Positions 52,493 to 62,020 are shown, counted from the stretch's first letter. The stretch is DNA of 64,000 nt from Clostridia bacterium (GCA_017457225.1 JAFTHW010000013.1:84390-148389), one strand, 5' to 3'. Translations and numbers: made by a program. The notes: generated by a model not told the origin, from the letters alone.

Positions 52493-54493
52493 TTATTCCA
52501 GCTCGAACGCGCCCGTATATAATTGATAGTACGTGCCTTTTTGTTCGATGAGCTGTTCGTGCGTGCCGCGTTCGATGATCCTGCCGTGGTCGAGAACCAT
52601 AATCGCGTTGGAGTTACGGACTGTGGATAAGCGGTGCGCGATGACAAACACCGTTCTGCCGTGCATCAATTTATCCATACCGTCTGCAACGAGCGCTTCG
52701 GTACGGGTGTCGATGGACGACGTCGCTTCGTCTAAAATCATCGCCGGAGCGTCCGCAACCGCCGCGCGAGCGATCGACAAAAGTTGGCGTTGACCTTGCG
52801 AAAGGTTGCTGCCGTTGTTCGTCAACATCGTATCGTAACCGTCGGGTAAACGACTAATAAAGTCGTCTGCGTTGGCGAGTTTCGCCGCTTCAATACATTC
52901 CTCGTCCGTGGCATCTAATCGACCGTAACGGATATTCTCCATAACCGTACCTGTAAAGAGGTTGGTATCCTGTAAGACGATACCCAAAGAACGGCGCAGA
53001 TCGCTCTTGCGGATCTTATTGATATTAATCCCGTCGTAGCGAATTTTACCGTCCGCAATATCGTAAAAACGGTTGATAAGATTGGTGATCGTAGTCTTCC
53101 CTGCGCCCGTCGCTCCGACGAATGCAATTTTTTGACCGGGTTTTGCGTACAACGTGACGTCCGTTAAAACTTGCTTTTCGGGAACGTAGCCAAAATCCAC
53201 CATATCCATTACGATATCCCCTTTCAGTTCGGTATACGTCGTCGTTCCGTCCGCTTTATGATAGTGCTTCCACGCCCACAATCCCGTGCGTTTCTTCGTT
53301 TCTTGGAGTTCGCCGCTATCCTTCCGCTCTACATTCACGAGAGTGACGTATCCCTCGTCCGTTTCGGGCTTTTCGTCCATCAGCGTGAACACGCGACTCG
53401 CGCCCGCCAAGCCCATCGCGATCATCGAGATCTGTTGGGACATTTGGTTGACCGTCATCGCGAAGTTCCGCGACATACCCAAAAACGCTACGATGATGCC
53501 GATGCCGAGCACTTTGCTACCGCCAAACAGCGTAGAAAAGCCTGCGTTCGGGATATTGAGCGCAAACAACAATCCGCCGATAATCGCCAAAAGAACGTAG
53601 GTGAAGTTGCCGATGTTGCCGAGAATCGGGCCTAAAATATTCCCGTAGATATGCGCCCGTTCGCTGTCTTTGAACAGCTGTTCGTTGAGATCGTCGAAGT
53701 CCTCCTTCGCCCGCTCTTCGTGTGTGAAAACTTTGACAACTTTTTGCCCTTTCATCATCTCTTCGACAAATCCCTCTTCTTTGGCAAGAGAAGTTTGTTG
53801 CGAAACCATATACTTTGCACTGTTTCCACCAATTTTCTTGACGACAAACGTCATTACGAACGTGGAGACTCCGACGACGAGCGAGAGCCAAAAACTATAA
53901 AATAGCATCAAAATAATAGAGGATATCAGCGTTAAAGCGTTGGTTAAGATGGACGGTAAACTCTGCCCGATCAACTGACGCGTCGCATCCGTATCGTTGG
54001 TGTAGGCGCTCATAATCTCGCCGTGGGCGTGCGTGTCGAAATACTTGATGGGAAGAGTCTGCATTTTCGCAAACATTTCCGTACGCAAACGGTACAAAAC
54101 GCCCTGCGTTACGACCGCCATAATTCGAGTGTGGAAAAACGAAGATAAAACGACGATAGAATATACTACCACCATCATAATCGCCATCGTGATGAGCTTG
54201 GATTGAAGCTCCGCCGTAAAACCGCCCACCGAATCCAACGCAGGGGAGATGACTTTATCCACGAGCATCTGCATATAAACCGTCGATAAAAGATTGCCGA
54301 CCGCACTCAACAAAATACATACAAATACCGCGACTAAATGCCATTTATAGTAACGGAATACCGTTTTTAACAGGCGTTTGAGCGTGCCTTTTTTGATCGC
54401 GCCCTTGGGTACGGGCATACCGCGACCGCGCATAGGTTTCATAGGACGGGGACGGGAAGTGGGCTCGTTTTCACGTTTGATCTCTTCTGCCAT
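52493..54493 (-). CDS. heterodimeric ABC exporter, subunit with the intact Walker B site
   Basis: This 666-residue half-transporter has six membrane segments (about residues 45-340) and a C-terminal ATPase domain. The ATPase has FVGATGAGKTTITN (Walker A), LSQGQRQLLSIARA (signature), MILDEATSSID (canonical Walker B glutamate) and VIAHRLSTV (H loop). A proline- and arginine-rich N-terminal tail (about 25 residues) precedes the membrane domain. It overlaps the partner gene by one base. The pair fits multidrug or lipid/peptide exporters of the TM287/288 and BmrC/BmrD type; the substrate is unknown. Confidence 0.92.
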   Translation of the reverse strand: MAEEIKRENEPTSRPRPMKPMRGRGMPVPKGAIKKGTLKRLLKTVFRYYKWHLVAVFVCILLSAVGNLLSTVYMQMLVDKVISPALDSVGGFTAELQSKLITMAIMMVVVYSIVVLSSFFHTRIMAVVTQGVLYRLRTEMFAKMQTLPIKYFDTHAHGEIMSAYTNDTDATRQLIGQSLPSILTNALTLISSIILMLFYSFWLSLVVGVSTFVMTFVVKKIGGNSAKYMVSQQTSLAKEEGFVEEMMKGQKVVKVFTHEERAKEDFDDLNEQLFKDSERAHIYGNILGPILGNIGNFTYVLLAIIGGLLFALNIPNAGFSTLFGGSKVLGIGIIVAFLGMSRNFAMTVNQMSQQISMIAMGLAGASRVFTLMDEKPETDEGYVTLVNVERKDSGELQETKKRTGLWAWKHYHKADGTTTYTELKGDIVMDMVDFGYVPEKQVLTDVTLYAKPGQKIAFVGATGAGKTTITNLINRFYDIADGKIRYDGININKIRKSDLRRSLGIVLQDTNLFTGTVMENIRYGRLDATDEECIEAAKLANADDFISRLPDGYDTMLTNNGSNLSQGQRQLLSIARAAVADAPAMILDEATSSIDTRTEALVADGMDKLMHGRTVFVIAHRLSTVRNSNAIMVLDHGRIIERGTHEQLIEQKGTYYQLYTGAFELE

Positions 54494-56307
54494 TACGCTT
54501 CACCTCCGTCCGTTTTTTGCATATCCGCTACGATTTCTTCAGAGGACTTCCCCTTGGTCTGTTCTTCGTAGATTTCTCTATAAATCTCGCTCGTATTCAT
54601 CAGCGTTTCGTGATTGCCGCAAGCGAGGATCTTGCCGCCTTCCATAATGAGGATCTTATCCGCGTGCTCTACGGAAGAAACGCGTTGCGCGATAATGATC
54701 TTCGTGGTGTTGGGGATCTCTTCCTTGAACGCGTGGCGAATGAGCGCGTCCGTCTTGGTGTCTACCGCGCTCGTCGAGTCGTCCAAAATCAATACTTTCG
54801 GTTTGCGGAGCAACGCCCGCGCAATACAAAGACGCTGTTTTTGTCCGCCCGAAACGTTCGTACCGCCCTGTTCGATATACGTGTCGTAGCCGTCGGGCAA
54901 GGAACGGATAAAATCGTCCGCTTGCGCTAATTTACAAACGCGTACGAGTTCTTCGTCGCTCGCCTCCGCGTTCCCCCAGCGCAGGTTTTCTTTGATCGTA
55001 CCCGAAAACAAAACGTTCTTTTGCAATACCACCGCCACTTCTTTACGCAACGTGTCGAGATCGTAGTCCTTGACGTTGACGCCGCCGACGTACACCTCGC
55101 CCTCTGTTGCGTCGTACAGGCGGGGTATGAGCTGTACAAGCGTCGTTTTGGACGAACCCGTACTGCCTAAAATCCCGACTGTTTCGCCCGAAGCAATCGT
55201 AAGATCAATGTCCGAAAGCGCGTATTTGTGCGCTTTGGACGAGTATTTGAAATTCACGTTGTCAAAGCGTACCGAACCGTCTTTGACTTCTTTCACTCCG
55301 TTTTCGGGACTCGTTAAATCGGACTCCTGATTGAGCACTTCCGCGATACGTCTTGCCGACTCCAAGGACATCGACAGCATAACGAAGATCATCGAAAACA
55401 TCATAAGGCAGGACATCATTTGGATTCCGTAGGAAATGAGTGCGGATAGCTCGCCTTTGCCGAAGCCCTTGAATGCCGCCCAATGCGTTTTATCGATGAT
55501 CGCGTACGCCGCGAATACCGAAATTAAGATACACGCAAAGTTGATAAAAAACGTCATAATGGGGTTGTTGAGCGCCAAAATCTTTTCCGCTTTCGTAAAG
55601 TCGTCGCGTACCTCCCCCGCTGCTTTTTGGAATTTCTCCGTTTCGTACTCCTCTCTAACGAACGATTTGACTACGCGGATACCCCCTACGTTTTCCTGTA
55701 CCGAGTTGTTCAACGCATCGTATTTTTTAAAGATCCGCCTAAAGAACGGCATTACGTAGCGCATAATCAAAATAATGATCAACGCCAAAAACGGCACGAT
55801 CGCAAGGAAAATCCAAGCGAGCTTGGGGTTGACGAGAAAACTCATAATGATAGCAAACAGGAATTGAAGAGGTACGCGAATGGTGATTCGCAAACACATT
55901 TGATAGGATTGCTGTACGTTCGTGACGTCCGTCGTCAAACGGGTAACGAGGGAGGAAGTCGAAAATTGATCCACGTTCGAAAAAGAAAATTTTTGTACTT
56001 TATAAAACAAATCGTGACGTAGATTTTTGGCGAAACCGCAACTCGCCGTCGCCGCGAACTTGCCTGCAAACGCACCGCTCGCCATCGAGGCAATCGCGAG
56101 CGCAAGCAAAATCGCGCCGTATTTGAGAATTTGCCGTATCGCCGCATCCGACGCAATATCCTTGACGTCAATCGCCGAAATCATCTGCGCCATAAAAAAG
56201 GGAATCAAACACTCGCATAAAGCCTCCAACGCCATAAAAAACGGCGTAATCAAGGAGGTCTTTTTGTATTGTCTGACACTCTTTATCAACGTTTTTACCG
56301 TACCCAT
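54493..56307 (-). CDS. heterodimeric ABC exporter, subunit with degenerate ATPase residues
   Basis: This 604-residue half-transporter is the first gene of the pair. The six-helix membrane domain is followed by an ATPase with Walker A GSTGSSKTT (Ser in place of the usual second Gly), the canonical signature VSGGQKQRLCIARA, Walker B LILDDSTSAVD (Asp for the catalytic Glu) and a Gln in place of His in the H loop (IIAQRVSSV). This matches the degenerate-site partner seen in heterodimeric exporters. It is expressed from a strong promoter whose leader has a palindrome. Confidence 0.92.
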   Translation of the reverse strand: MGTVKTLIKSVRQYKKTSLITPFFMALEALCECLIPFFMAQMISAIDVKDIASDAAIRQILKYGAILLALAIASMASGAFAGKFAATASCGFAKNLRHDLFYKVQKFSFSNVDQFSTSSLVTRLTTDVTNVQQSYQMCLRITIRVPLQFLFAIIMSFLVNPKLAWIFLAIVPFLALIIILIMRYVMPFFRRIFKKYDALNNSVQENVGGIRVVKSFVREEYETEKFQKAAGEVRDDFTKAEKILALNNPIMTFFINFACILISVFAAYAIIDKTHWAAFKGFGKGELSALISYGIQMMSCLMMFSMIFVMLSMSLESARRIAEVLNQESDLTSPENGVKEVKDGSVRFDNVNFKYSSKAHKYALSDIDLTIASGETVGILGSTGSSKTTLVQLIPRLYDATEGEVYVGGVNVKDYDLDTLRKEVAVVLQKNVLFSGTIKENLRWGNAEASDEELVRVCKLAQADDFIRSLPDGYDTYIEQGGTNVSGGQKQRLCIARALLRKPKVLILDDSTSAVDTKTDALIRHAFKEEIPNTTKIIIAQRVSSVEHADKILIMEGGKILACGNHETLMNTSEIYREIYEEQTKGKSSEEIVADMQKTDGGEA

Positions 56308-56329
56308 ACCAAGCTCCTTATTACACGGA

Positions 56330-56348
56330 CATACTCTTATAGAGTATG
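56330..56348. promoter_or_regulatory. palindrome in the leader of the ABC exporter operon
   Basis: CATACTC and GAGTATG are perfect 7-base inverted repeats around TTATA, 17 bases or more downstream of the -10 box. It looks like a repressor operator, although no regulator gene is adjacent. Confidence 0.5.
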
Positions 56349-56364
56349 AGAAATAAACGATATT

Positions 56365-56393
56365 ATTATAGTTTCAAAATTTTGCAATGTCAA
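56365..56393 (-). promoter_or_regulatory. sigma-A promoter of the ABC exporter operon
   Basis: TTGACA (56393-56388), 17 bases and TATAAT (56370-56365) on the minus strand. Confidence 0.88.
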
Positions 56394-56446
56394 ACGAATG
56401 AAAAGGAAAAATTTGCCGTTTCACAAAGATTTCATTTTTCGCTGAT

Positions 56447-58684
56447 TTACAATCTCCGCTCGCTCTTGCAAGTGAAATACAGGATTTGATAGCGGGAAGA
56501 AAGTTCTTTGAGCAACGCTTTTGCTTTTTCCGTCTTCTGATCGTCAAAATTCACGAACGGGTCGTCGAGAAGCAAAACGGGTTTTTCTTTCGTAAACACC
56601 GAATCTGCTAAAGCGATCCGCACGCAAAAATCCAACGCGTCCTGCGTTCCCGCACTGTAATACCCCGTTTCCCTTACCGTTCCGTTTTCGTCTACGTACG
56701 CTCTTCCCTCCGCGTTGAACCCGATGCGGGCGGAAGCGGAGAGCTTCGTTAAGTATTCTCTCGTACGTTCCTCTACGGGCGTGAGATAACGGGAAGCGAG
56801 ATTAGATCGTGCGCGAAGGAGCAGTTCTTTCGCCGCGCGAATGGCTCTAAGTCGATTTTCCAAACGCTTCTTTTCCGACGTCCATAAAGCCTCTTCGCCT
56901 GCAAGATCGTCCTTTTCCTTTTCCAAACGCTCCAAAGACTCCATCTGCGTAAACAACCGTTCGCGATAAGCGAGCAATTCTTCTTTCCCGCGTTCCGCTT
57001 CGAATTTTTTCGCTTTTAACGTTTCCATATCCGTTTGCGCGTACGCCGAAAGGTCTTGCGGCGGAGTCATTTCGGAGAGTTTTTTTCCGTACTCCCCGTG
57101 CGCTTGTTTCGCCCGCGCGTACGCTTCCGCTTTTTCCTTTAACGTAGCAAGGGAGGCGCGGTAGTCATAGTGCTGCTCAAAGCGGAAGTGATCCAAAAAG
57201 GCGCAGATCGCTTTTTCCAATTCGTCCGCGCGGGTTTGTTTTTCCGCCAAGATCGCGCCGCCTTGTTGCGCGTCTGCCAGCGCTTGCGTGCAAAGCTCCA
57301 ATTTTTCCTTAGCTTCCGCATACTGCGTTTTTGCCTCGAAATACGCGTCGGCAAGCGCTTTGTCTTTGATATCCCACTCGTCGTCTTTTTCCCGTTTCTT
57401 CTTCCGCTTGGGATAGCGGCGAAGAGAACTGAAAAATCCGAACGCCAAGCCGACTCCGCCCAACGCAAGGAGCGCTCCGCCGAAGGCAGGACTCTTTTGA
57501 ATCCATATACCGCCGAAAATCGCTGCGAAGACGCAAAGCACAACGAGCGGCGCGAACCATTTCCCCGCTTTGGGCAACGCTTTTTTCGTCTTTTTCGCTT
57601 CCGTTTTTTCCTCTTCCGTTTCCTGTTCCTTATTCAAGATCAGTTCGTACGATTCCAGCGTCTTCTTACAGGTTTCTACCTGCGCCGCCAGCGCTTCACG
57701 CTCGTACGGGCGGGCTTGGAGCCCTGCCAGCGCTTCTTTGATCTTCCCGATCTCTTCTTCCAGCGCGTAGAATTCCGTTATTGCCGTTTGCAGTCCGTCT
57801 ACGTTGAGCGTCGTAGGATCGGTTGCCCCGAAAAACGCAGACAACGCGTTCAGCGTTTCCGCTGCCGAGTCGTAACGGGCGCGGACTTCCGCGTACGCCA
57901 ATTTGTTCGCCTCCCATTCGTTGCGACGGGAAACGCTTTCCATTTCGGCAAACACCGATCCGATCCGTTCGTCTAACGCGGATAAATTTCGTTGTACGGA
58001 CTCGATCTCCCCTTTCAGGGCGCGCATTTTTTCTCCGCAAGTTTCGCACTCCGCCCGACGTCTTGCAAGCGATTCTAACCGCTCGTCGATCTCGTCCAAT
58101 TTTCCTTTGGCGGGGCGGCGTTTCGCGCGGAGCGCGCGATCGGCTTCTTCCAATCTCGTCAAAGCCCTGTCCGCGCCGTTTCCGTTGTCCGCCGCCGACA
58201 AAAGGCGCATCAGTCTGTTCTTTACGTCCGTCGGAAGCCCTTCCGCTTCCCTACCCGCTTGGGGTACGTACGAACAACGCACGTAACTTTCGCAATCCAC
58301 GCCGAACAGGATCTCGCCTAAACGCTCCACCCGATCGCCGAACTCGTAGCAAGGCATTCCGCCGTTATCGTATAATTTTACACGATCGTACGCAGGCGTT
58401 TTTCCGAACGTACGTTCTAATCGGTACGTCTTTCCGCCGAGCGAAAACGTCAAAGTGCCTCCAAACGCCGAATTGTTCCACGGCTCGTATTTCATTCGCT
58501 CATTCGCCGTTACCGAACGGCTTCTGCCACCGTCCAATCCGTAGAGCATACATTTGATAAAATCGGCAAGGGTAGTCTTTCCCCAACCGTTGTCCTCTTT
58601 GAATACGACGATCCCCGAGGAAAGATCGAACGTTTGATTGACGAATTTTCCAAAGCCGACGATGGTACAGGAAAGCAATCTCAT
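56447..58684 (-). CDS. YhaN/SbcC-like coiled-coil AAA ATPase with membrane segments
   Basis: This 745-residue protein has an ABC-type ATPase head split by coiled coils. The Walker A is in KEDNGWGKTTLADFIK; the Q loop is in YVPQAGREAEGLP; the signature is replaced by YYSAGTQDALDF; Walker B is LLLDDPFVNFDD. Two hydrophobic segments in the middle (about residues 378-425, from WFAPLVVLCVFAAIFGGIWI to AFGGALLALGGVGLAFGFF) are a feature of YhaN proteins. It overlaps its partner nuclease gene by 4 bases (ATGA). Such pairs are thought to act in DNA repair near the membrane. Confidence 0.85.
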   Translation of the reverse strand: MRLLSCTIVGFGKFVNQTFDLSSGIVVFKEDNGWGKTTLADFIKCMLYGLDGGRSRSVTANERMKYEPWNNSAFGGTLTFSLGGKTYRLERTFGKTPAYDRVKLYDNGGMPCYEFGDRVERLGEILFGVDCESYVRCSYVPQAGREAEGLPTDVKNRLMRLLSAADNGNGADRALTRLEEADRALRAKRRPAKGKLDEIDERLESLARRRAECETCGEKMRALKGEIESVQRNLSALDERIGSVFAEMESVSRRNEWEANKLAYAEVRARYDSAAETLNALSAFFGATDPTTLNVDGLQTAITEFYALEEEIGKIKEALAGLQARPYEREALAAQVETCKKTLESYELILNKEQETEEEKTEAKKTKKALPKAGKWFAPLVVLCVFAAIFGGIWIQKSPAFGGALLALGGVGLAFGFFSSLRRYPKRKKKREKDDEWDIKDKALADAYFEAKTQYAEAKEKLELCTQALADAQQGGAILAEKQTRADELEKAICAFLDHFRFEQHYDYRASLATLKEKAEAYARAKQAHGEYGKKLSEMTPPQDLSAYAQTDMETLKAKKFEAERGKEELLAYRERLFTQMESLERLEKEKDDLAGEEALWTSEKKRLENRLRAIRAAKELLLRARSNLASRYLTPVEERTREYLTKLSASARIGFNAEGRAYVDENGTVRETGYYSAGTQDALDFCVRIALADSVFTKEKPVLLLDDPFVNFDDQKTEKAKALLKELSSRYQILYFTCKSERRL

Positions 58685-59763
58685 AAGTCGATCTCCTCTC
58701 CGGCAAGCGCCTTTAATCCCACCTCGAGGATCTCCTCGCGCAAGGATTCGTCCATCGCATACCTTTTTACCTCGCGGATAAACTCCCCGCGTTCGGATAC
58801 GTCGTTTTTACAAGCTTCGTAATCGATGCGGAGCTTGGAACAATCCTCTATTTTGACGAAAAAAGCGTGATCGGACAAACGGGTTTTGAGGACGGAAAGA
58901 TCCTTTCTTAAATTCTCTTGATACGTTCCGCACAGTACCAATTTGATTATATTCTCTTCCCCTGCCGAACGCGCCGCCGACAGCGCGGCGGATTCCAGCT
59001 CGAAATAGGTATGGCAAGAAGAAATATCCACCCGTACCTCTTGCACCGTACGTTTCGCCAACGATAAAAATTTCTCGTCTTTCAACCGACCGTTTTCGAT
59101 CTCCAACAGGAAAAATCCTCTTACGCCGCATTCGTCGAAGCCTCTGCCCTCCAAACAACCGCAATAGCGGTACTTACCGCGAGAGTCCAATCGTTCGACT
59201 CCCGTCGTTGGGACGTGGATATGTCCGAGGGCGAGATAGTCCACGTTCTTATTCTGCAAAAGAGGAAGACAAACGACGTCTTGATCCCGACGGGTGTGGT
59301 TTGCGATCTCGCCGTGAGTCACGAAGATATTGTAGTGATCTTCGGGGAGTTGTAAAGCTTGATAATCCATTCCGCCGAGCGCGTCCCCATCGATACCCGT
59401 GAGAGTGACTCTTTCGGGTAAAACGTACGTGGTTTGTCTGCCGGTATTTGGGAATAGCAAAAGATTTTCGGGAAGCTCACCAAGCTCGGTTTTGCCGTCG
59501 TGGTTGCCAAACACGCAGAAAAAGCGCACGGGAGCTGCCGCGCGTATGGTGGCAAGCGTTTCGTCCACCACCGCGCGCGAAACTTTCTCGCCGTCGAATA
59601 AATCTCCGGCTATCAATACGGCGTCCACGCCGCTCTCTTTCGCGTATACCGTTAATTTGCGGAACGTGTCCGCAATCTCTACGCGACGTATTTTTGCTTT
59701 TTCCGTTGGAAGAGCGAGCATCGAAGAGCCCAGATGCACGTCGCCTGTATGAATGATCTTCAT
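58681..59763 (-). CDS. YhaO/SbcD-like metallophosphoesterase
   Basis: This nuclease-type phosphoesterase of 360 residues starts at ATG 59763 (MKIIHTGDVHLGSS), the metal motif of calcineurin-like enzymes. Further motifs are AVLIAGDLFDGE, CVFGNHDG, and the histidines in VTHGEIANHTRRDQ and YLALGHIHVP. It pairs with the coiled-coil ATPase encoded downstream, as in SbcCD and YhaNO. The promoter region has a perfect palindrome near the transcription start. Confidence 0.88.
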   Translation of the reverse strand: MKIIHTGDVHLGSSMLALPTEKAKIRRVEIADTFRKLTVYAKESGVDAVLIAGDLFDGEKVSRAVVDETLATIRAAAPVRFFCVFGNHDGKTELGELPENLLLFPNTGRQTTYVLPERVTLTGIDGDALGGMDYQALQLPEDHYNIFVTHGEIANHTRRDQDVVCLPLLQNKNVDYLALGHIHVPTTGVERLDSRGKYRYCGCLEGRGFDECGVRGFFLLEIENGRLKDEKFLSLAKRTVQEVRVDISSCHTYFELESAALSAARSAGEENIIKLVLCGTYQENLRKDLSVLKTRLSDHAFFVKIEDCSKLRIDYEACKNDVSERGEFIREVKRYAMDESLREEILEVGLKALAGEEIDL

Positions 59764-59794
59764 TCGTTTCCCCATTTCGTTTTTCAAAGTCGGT

Positions 59795-59813
59795 TACGGT
59801 ATAAAATACCGTA
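59795..59813. promoter_or_regulatory. perfect palindrome at the start site of the yhaO-yhaN operon
   Basis: TACGGTAT and ATACCGTA are perfect inverted repeats around AAA. The palindrome begins about six bases downstream of the -10 box, over the predicted transcription start. It does not match the Firmicutes LexA box. Confidence 0.6.
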
Positions 59814-59818
59814 CTTTT

Positions 59819-59847
59819 ATTATAGCATACTTTTTTGGAATTGTAAA
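59819..59847 (-). promoter_or_regulatory. sigma-A promoter of the yhaO-yhaN operon
   Basis: TTTACA (59847-59842), 17 bases and TATAAT (59824-59819) on the minus strand. Confidence 0.82.
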
Positions 59848-59902
59848 CAGAATCAAAACGGGAATTATTGTCCTTTTTTCAATTTTTGCTCTCCTTAAAC
59901 CG

Positions 59903-59937
59903 ATCCGCCGCCGAACGATCGTCGTTCGGCGGCGGAT
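59903..59937. terminator. perfect 16-bp hairpin downstream of the zinc-ribbon gene
   Basis: ATCCGCCGCCGAACGA and its reverse complement flank a three-base loop. The minus-strand tail is only GGTTT, so efficient Rho-independent termination is uncertain despite the exceptional stem. Confidence 0.6.
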
Positions 59938-59970
59938 TTTACGTTTCAACGCATACCTGCCTGTTCGATT

Positions 59971-60318
59971 TTAGCCTTTGCTGATTTGTAATACGACGAA
60001 GAGTACGGCGAATACCACGAGTCCGATGACCGTCCCGATCCATTTGATCTTGTCTTGCTTTTCTTTGGACATCGGTACGTACATACGGTATCCGCAAGTG
60101 GGACATACGCCGTTCTCCATCAGCGTTTTGCAACGCCGACAATGGATTTGCTCAGGCGTGGTCGCATCATAAAAACTCCTTTTTTTCGGACTCGACGGCG
60201 CGGAAACGGGCGTTTCCTTTTTTTCTGACTCCTCTTCCTTTTGCGAGGCGGATTCCGCCAATGCCGCTTCCATTTCCGCTACAATCTTCTTTTCTTCTTC
60301 TTTTTTTGTGCTTTTCAT
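59971..60318 (-). CDS. small zinc-ribbon membrane protein
   Basis: This 115-residue protein of unknown function has a charged Lys/Glu-rich N-terminal 45 residues (probably coiled coil or disordered), a zinc ribbon with two cysteine pairs (CRRC and CPTC) at about residues 60-76, and one C-terminal transmembrane helix (about 93-112). That layout suggests a tail-anchored protein with a cytoplasmic zinc ribbon. It follows the cardiolipin synthase gene by 10 bases and is probably in its operon. Confidence 0.7.
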   Translation of the reverse strand: MKSTKKEEEKKIVAEMEAALAESASQKEEESEKKETPVSAPSSPKKRSFYDATTPEQIHCRRCKTLMENGVCPTCGYRMYVPMSKEKQDKIKWIGTVIGLVVFAVLFVVLQISKG

Positions 60319-60328
60319 AAGAACTCCT

Positions 60329-61930
60329 TTATATCAACGTTTCAAAGACTCGGAGGACTGCGTCGACTAGTCTGCCGATCAGTCCGCGCTTGACGTTCTT
60401 TTCCGTACAAAGCTTGGATACAGCGAACGTTTCTTCCGCGTCCCGCTTTACGTCCGCTACCGCTTCGCAACCCGAGAAATAGACCGCGTTTTCAAAATGA
60501 AAATACAGACTCCTGTAATCGAGATTGATCGTGCCGACGATCGCGCACTCATCGTCGCAGACCATACTCTTCGCGTGAATGAATCCCGGTGTGTATTCGT
60601 AAATTTTGACTCCGGCTTTCAAAAGAGGTTCGTAATTCGCCCGAGTCAGGCGGTAGGTCATTTTTTTATCGGGAATCCCCGGCGTTACGATTCGTACGTC
60701 TACGCCGCGGAGCGCCGCCTGCGCCAATAGCATTCGCAAATGATCGTCTAGCACGAGATAGGGCGTGAATACGTACACGTAACGTTTCGCGCATTGGATC
60801 ACGTTCGCGTACGTCGCTTCCCCCGTGCTGATCCCGTCAAGAGGCGAGTCGTCGTAGGGCTGAATCCGAACTCCCGTACGCTGTAACGCTTCCGCTCCCG
60901 TCGGCTTTACCCAATACTCTTCGATTGCTTCTTTGTCTTTTCGGAATGCGTTCCAAAAATAGACGAACATATACGTAAAGGAGTTGACTGCGCCGCCCGT
61001 GATCCGTACGCCCGTGTCTTTCCAATACCCGAATCGACGTTTTTCCGCAATATACTCGTCCGCGAGATTGATTCCGCCCGTAAACGCTACTTTGCCGTCC
61101 ACGATCAGGATTTTCCGATGGTCGCGATTGTTCATACGCACGGCGAAAAACGGTACTACCGTATTGAACGTCATACATTTAATATTCTCGTGCAACCCCT
61201 CCAAATACTGCTCGTATCTAGGAGGCAACGTCATCATACAACCGAAATCGTCGTAAATGATGCGGATCTTGACCCCCGCTTCCGCTTTCTCCAAAAGAAT
61301 TTTTAAGATCTCGTTCCACATCTTTCCGTGCGCGATGATAAAGTATTCGAGAAAAATAAATTTCTCCGCTTTCAAAAGCGCTTCTTTCATCGCGGGAAAC
61401 ATTTCTTCTCCACTTGGATAGTACGTGACTTTTCCGTCGGAAAAAGCGGGATATTTCGCCGTGTTCGCCAAGTAATAACTCACTCCGTCCCCGCGATCGT
61501 CCAAAGGCAAACAAGTCTTGTCCAATAAATCCAGCCCGATCTTCTCCAAGTCCGCTTTGGATTTTTTGATCTTTTTATTCATCTTACGCGTCGGGCGACC
61601 TCTGCCGTTCACCAAATACATGGGTACTCCGAATACGGGCGCGATCAAAATCAGAATGATCCAGCTGAGTTTCGTACTCACCCGATCGTATTTGTTGATT
61701 AAATGGAGTAGGAAAATGATCTCTAACGCAAACACGATCGTCTGCAACACGATCGCCGCCGCCGAATCGTACACCAGCAACCACCAGACGATACAATACC
61801 CGACGACCTGCGCAAGCACGGAAAGCAAAAAGAAGAAAAAACGGTTATACAAAAAAACCTTGTAGCTTCGGTCGTTTGCAATCGTTCTCTCAATCCACTT
61901 CTTTCTTTTTTCGCTGAGTTTTTTCGCCAT
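60329..61930 (-). CDS. cls: cardiolipin synthase
   Basis: This 533-residue enzyme condenses two phosphatidylglycerols into cardiolipin at the membrane. Two N-terminal membrane segments (about residues 28-75 and 80-105) precede two phospholipase D motifs, NNRDHRKILIVDG near residue 270 (HxK with D) and FIHAKSMVCDDECAIVGTINLDYRS near residue 450. Length and layout are normal for the bacterial ClsA group. The promoter is at 61992-62020. Confidence 0.95.
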   Translation of the reverse strand: MAKKLSEKRKKWIERTIANDRSYKVFLYNRFFFFLLSVLAQVVGYCIVWWLLVYDSAAAIVLQTIVFALEIIFLLHLINKYDRVSTKLSWIILILIAPVFGVPMYLVNGRGRPTRKMNKKIKKSKADLEKIGLDLLDKTCLPLDDRGDGVSYYLANTAKYPAFSDGKVTYYPSGEEMFPAMKEALLKAEKFIFLEYFIIAHGKMWNEILKILLEKAEAGVKIRIIYDDFGCMMTLPPRYEQYLEGLHENIKCMTFNTVVPFFAVRMNNRDHRKILIVDGKVAFTGGINLADEYIAEKRRFGYWKDTGVRITGGAVNSFTYMFVYFWNAFRKDKEAIEEYWVKPTGAEALQRTGVRIQPYDDSPLDGISTGEATYANVIQCAKRYVYVFTPYLVLDDHLRMLLAQAALRGVDVRIVTPGIPDKKMTYRLTRANYEPLLKAGVKIYEYTPGFIHAKSMVCDDECAIVGTINLDYRSLYFHFENAVYFSGCEAVADVKRDAEETFAVSKLCTEKNVKRGLIGRLVDAVLRVFETLI

Positions 61931-61991
61931 TCCCCTCTCTCCGTCAGGTACTTCTTACACTATTCCTTATTTTATGTAAATTTATACTTCC

Positions 61992-62020
61992 ATTATACCC
62001 CCTTTGATGACCTTTGTCAA
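61992..62020 (-). promoter_or_regulatory. sigma-A promoter of the cardiolipin synthase gene
   Basis: TTGACA (62020-62015), 17 bases and TATAAT (61997-61992) on the minus strand. Confidence 0.87.

Noticed and set aside
52617-52632. Perfect DnaA-box-like TTATCCACA
   Set aside because: It is a single copy inside the ABC exporter gene, encoding the H-loop RLSTV residues; no cluster of boxes is nearby, so it is not an origin.
54493-56307. Pseudogene reading of the ABC subunit with altered Walker residues
   Set aside because: The Asp and Gln substitutions match the degenerate-site partner known from heterodimeric exporters, and the frame is intact.
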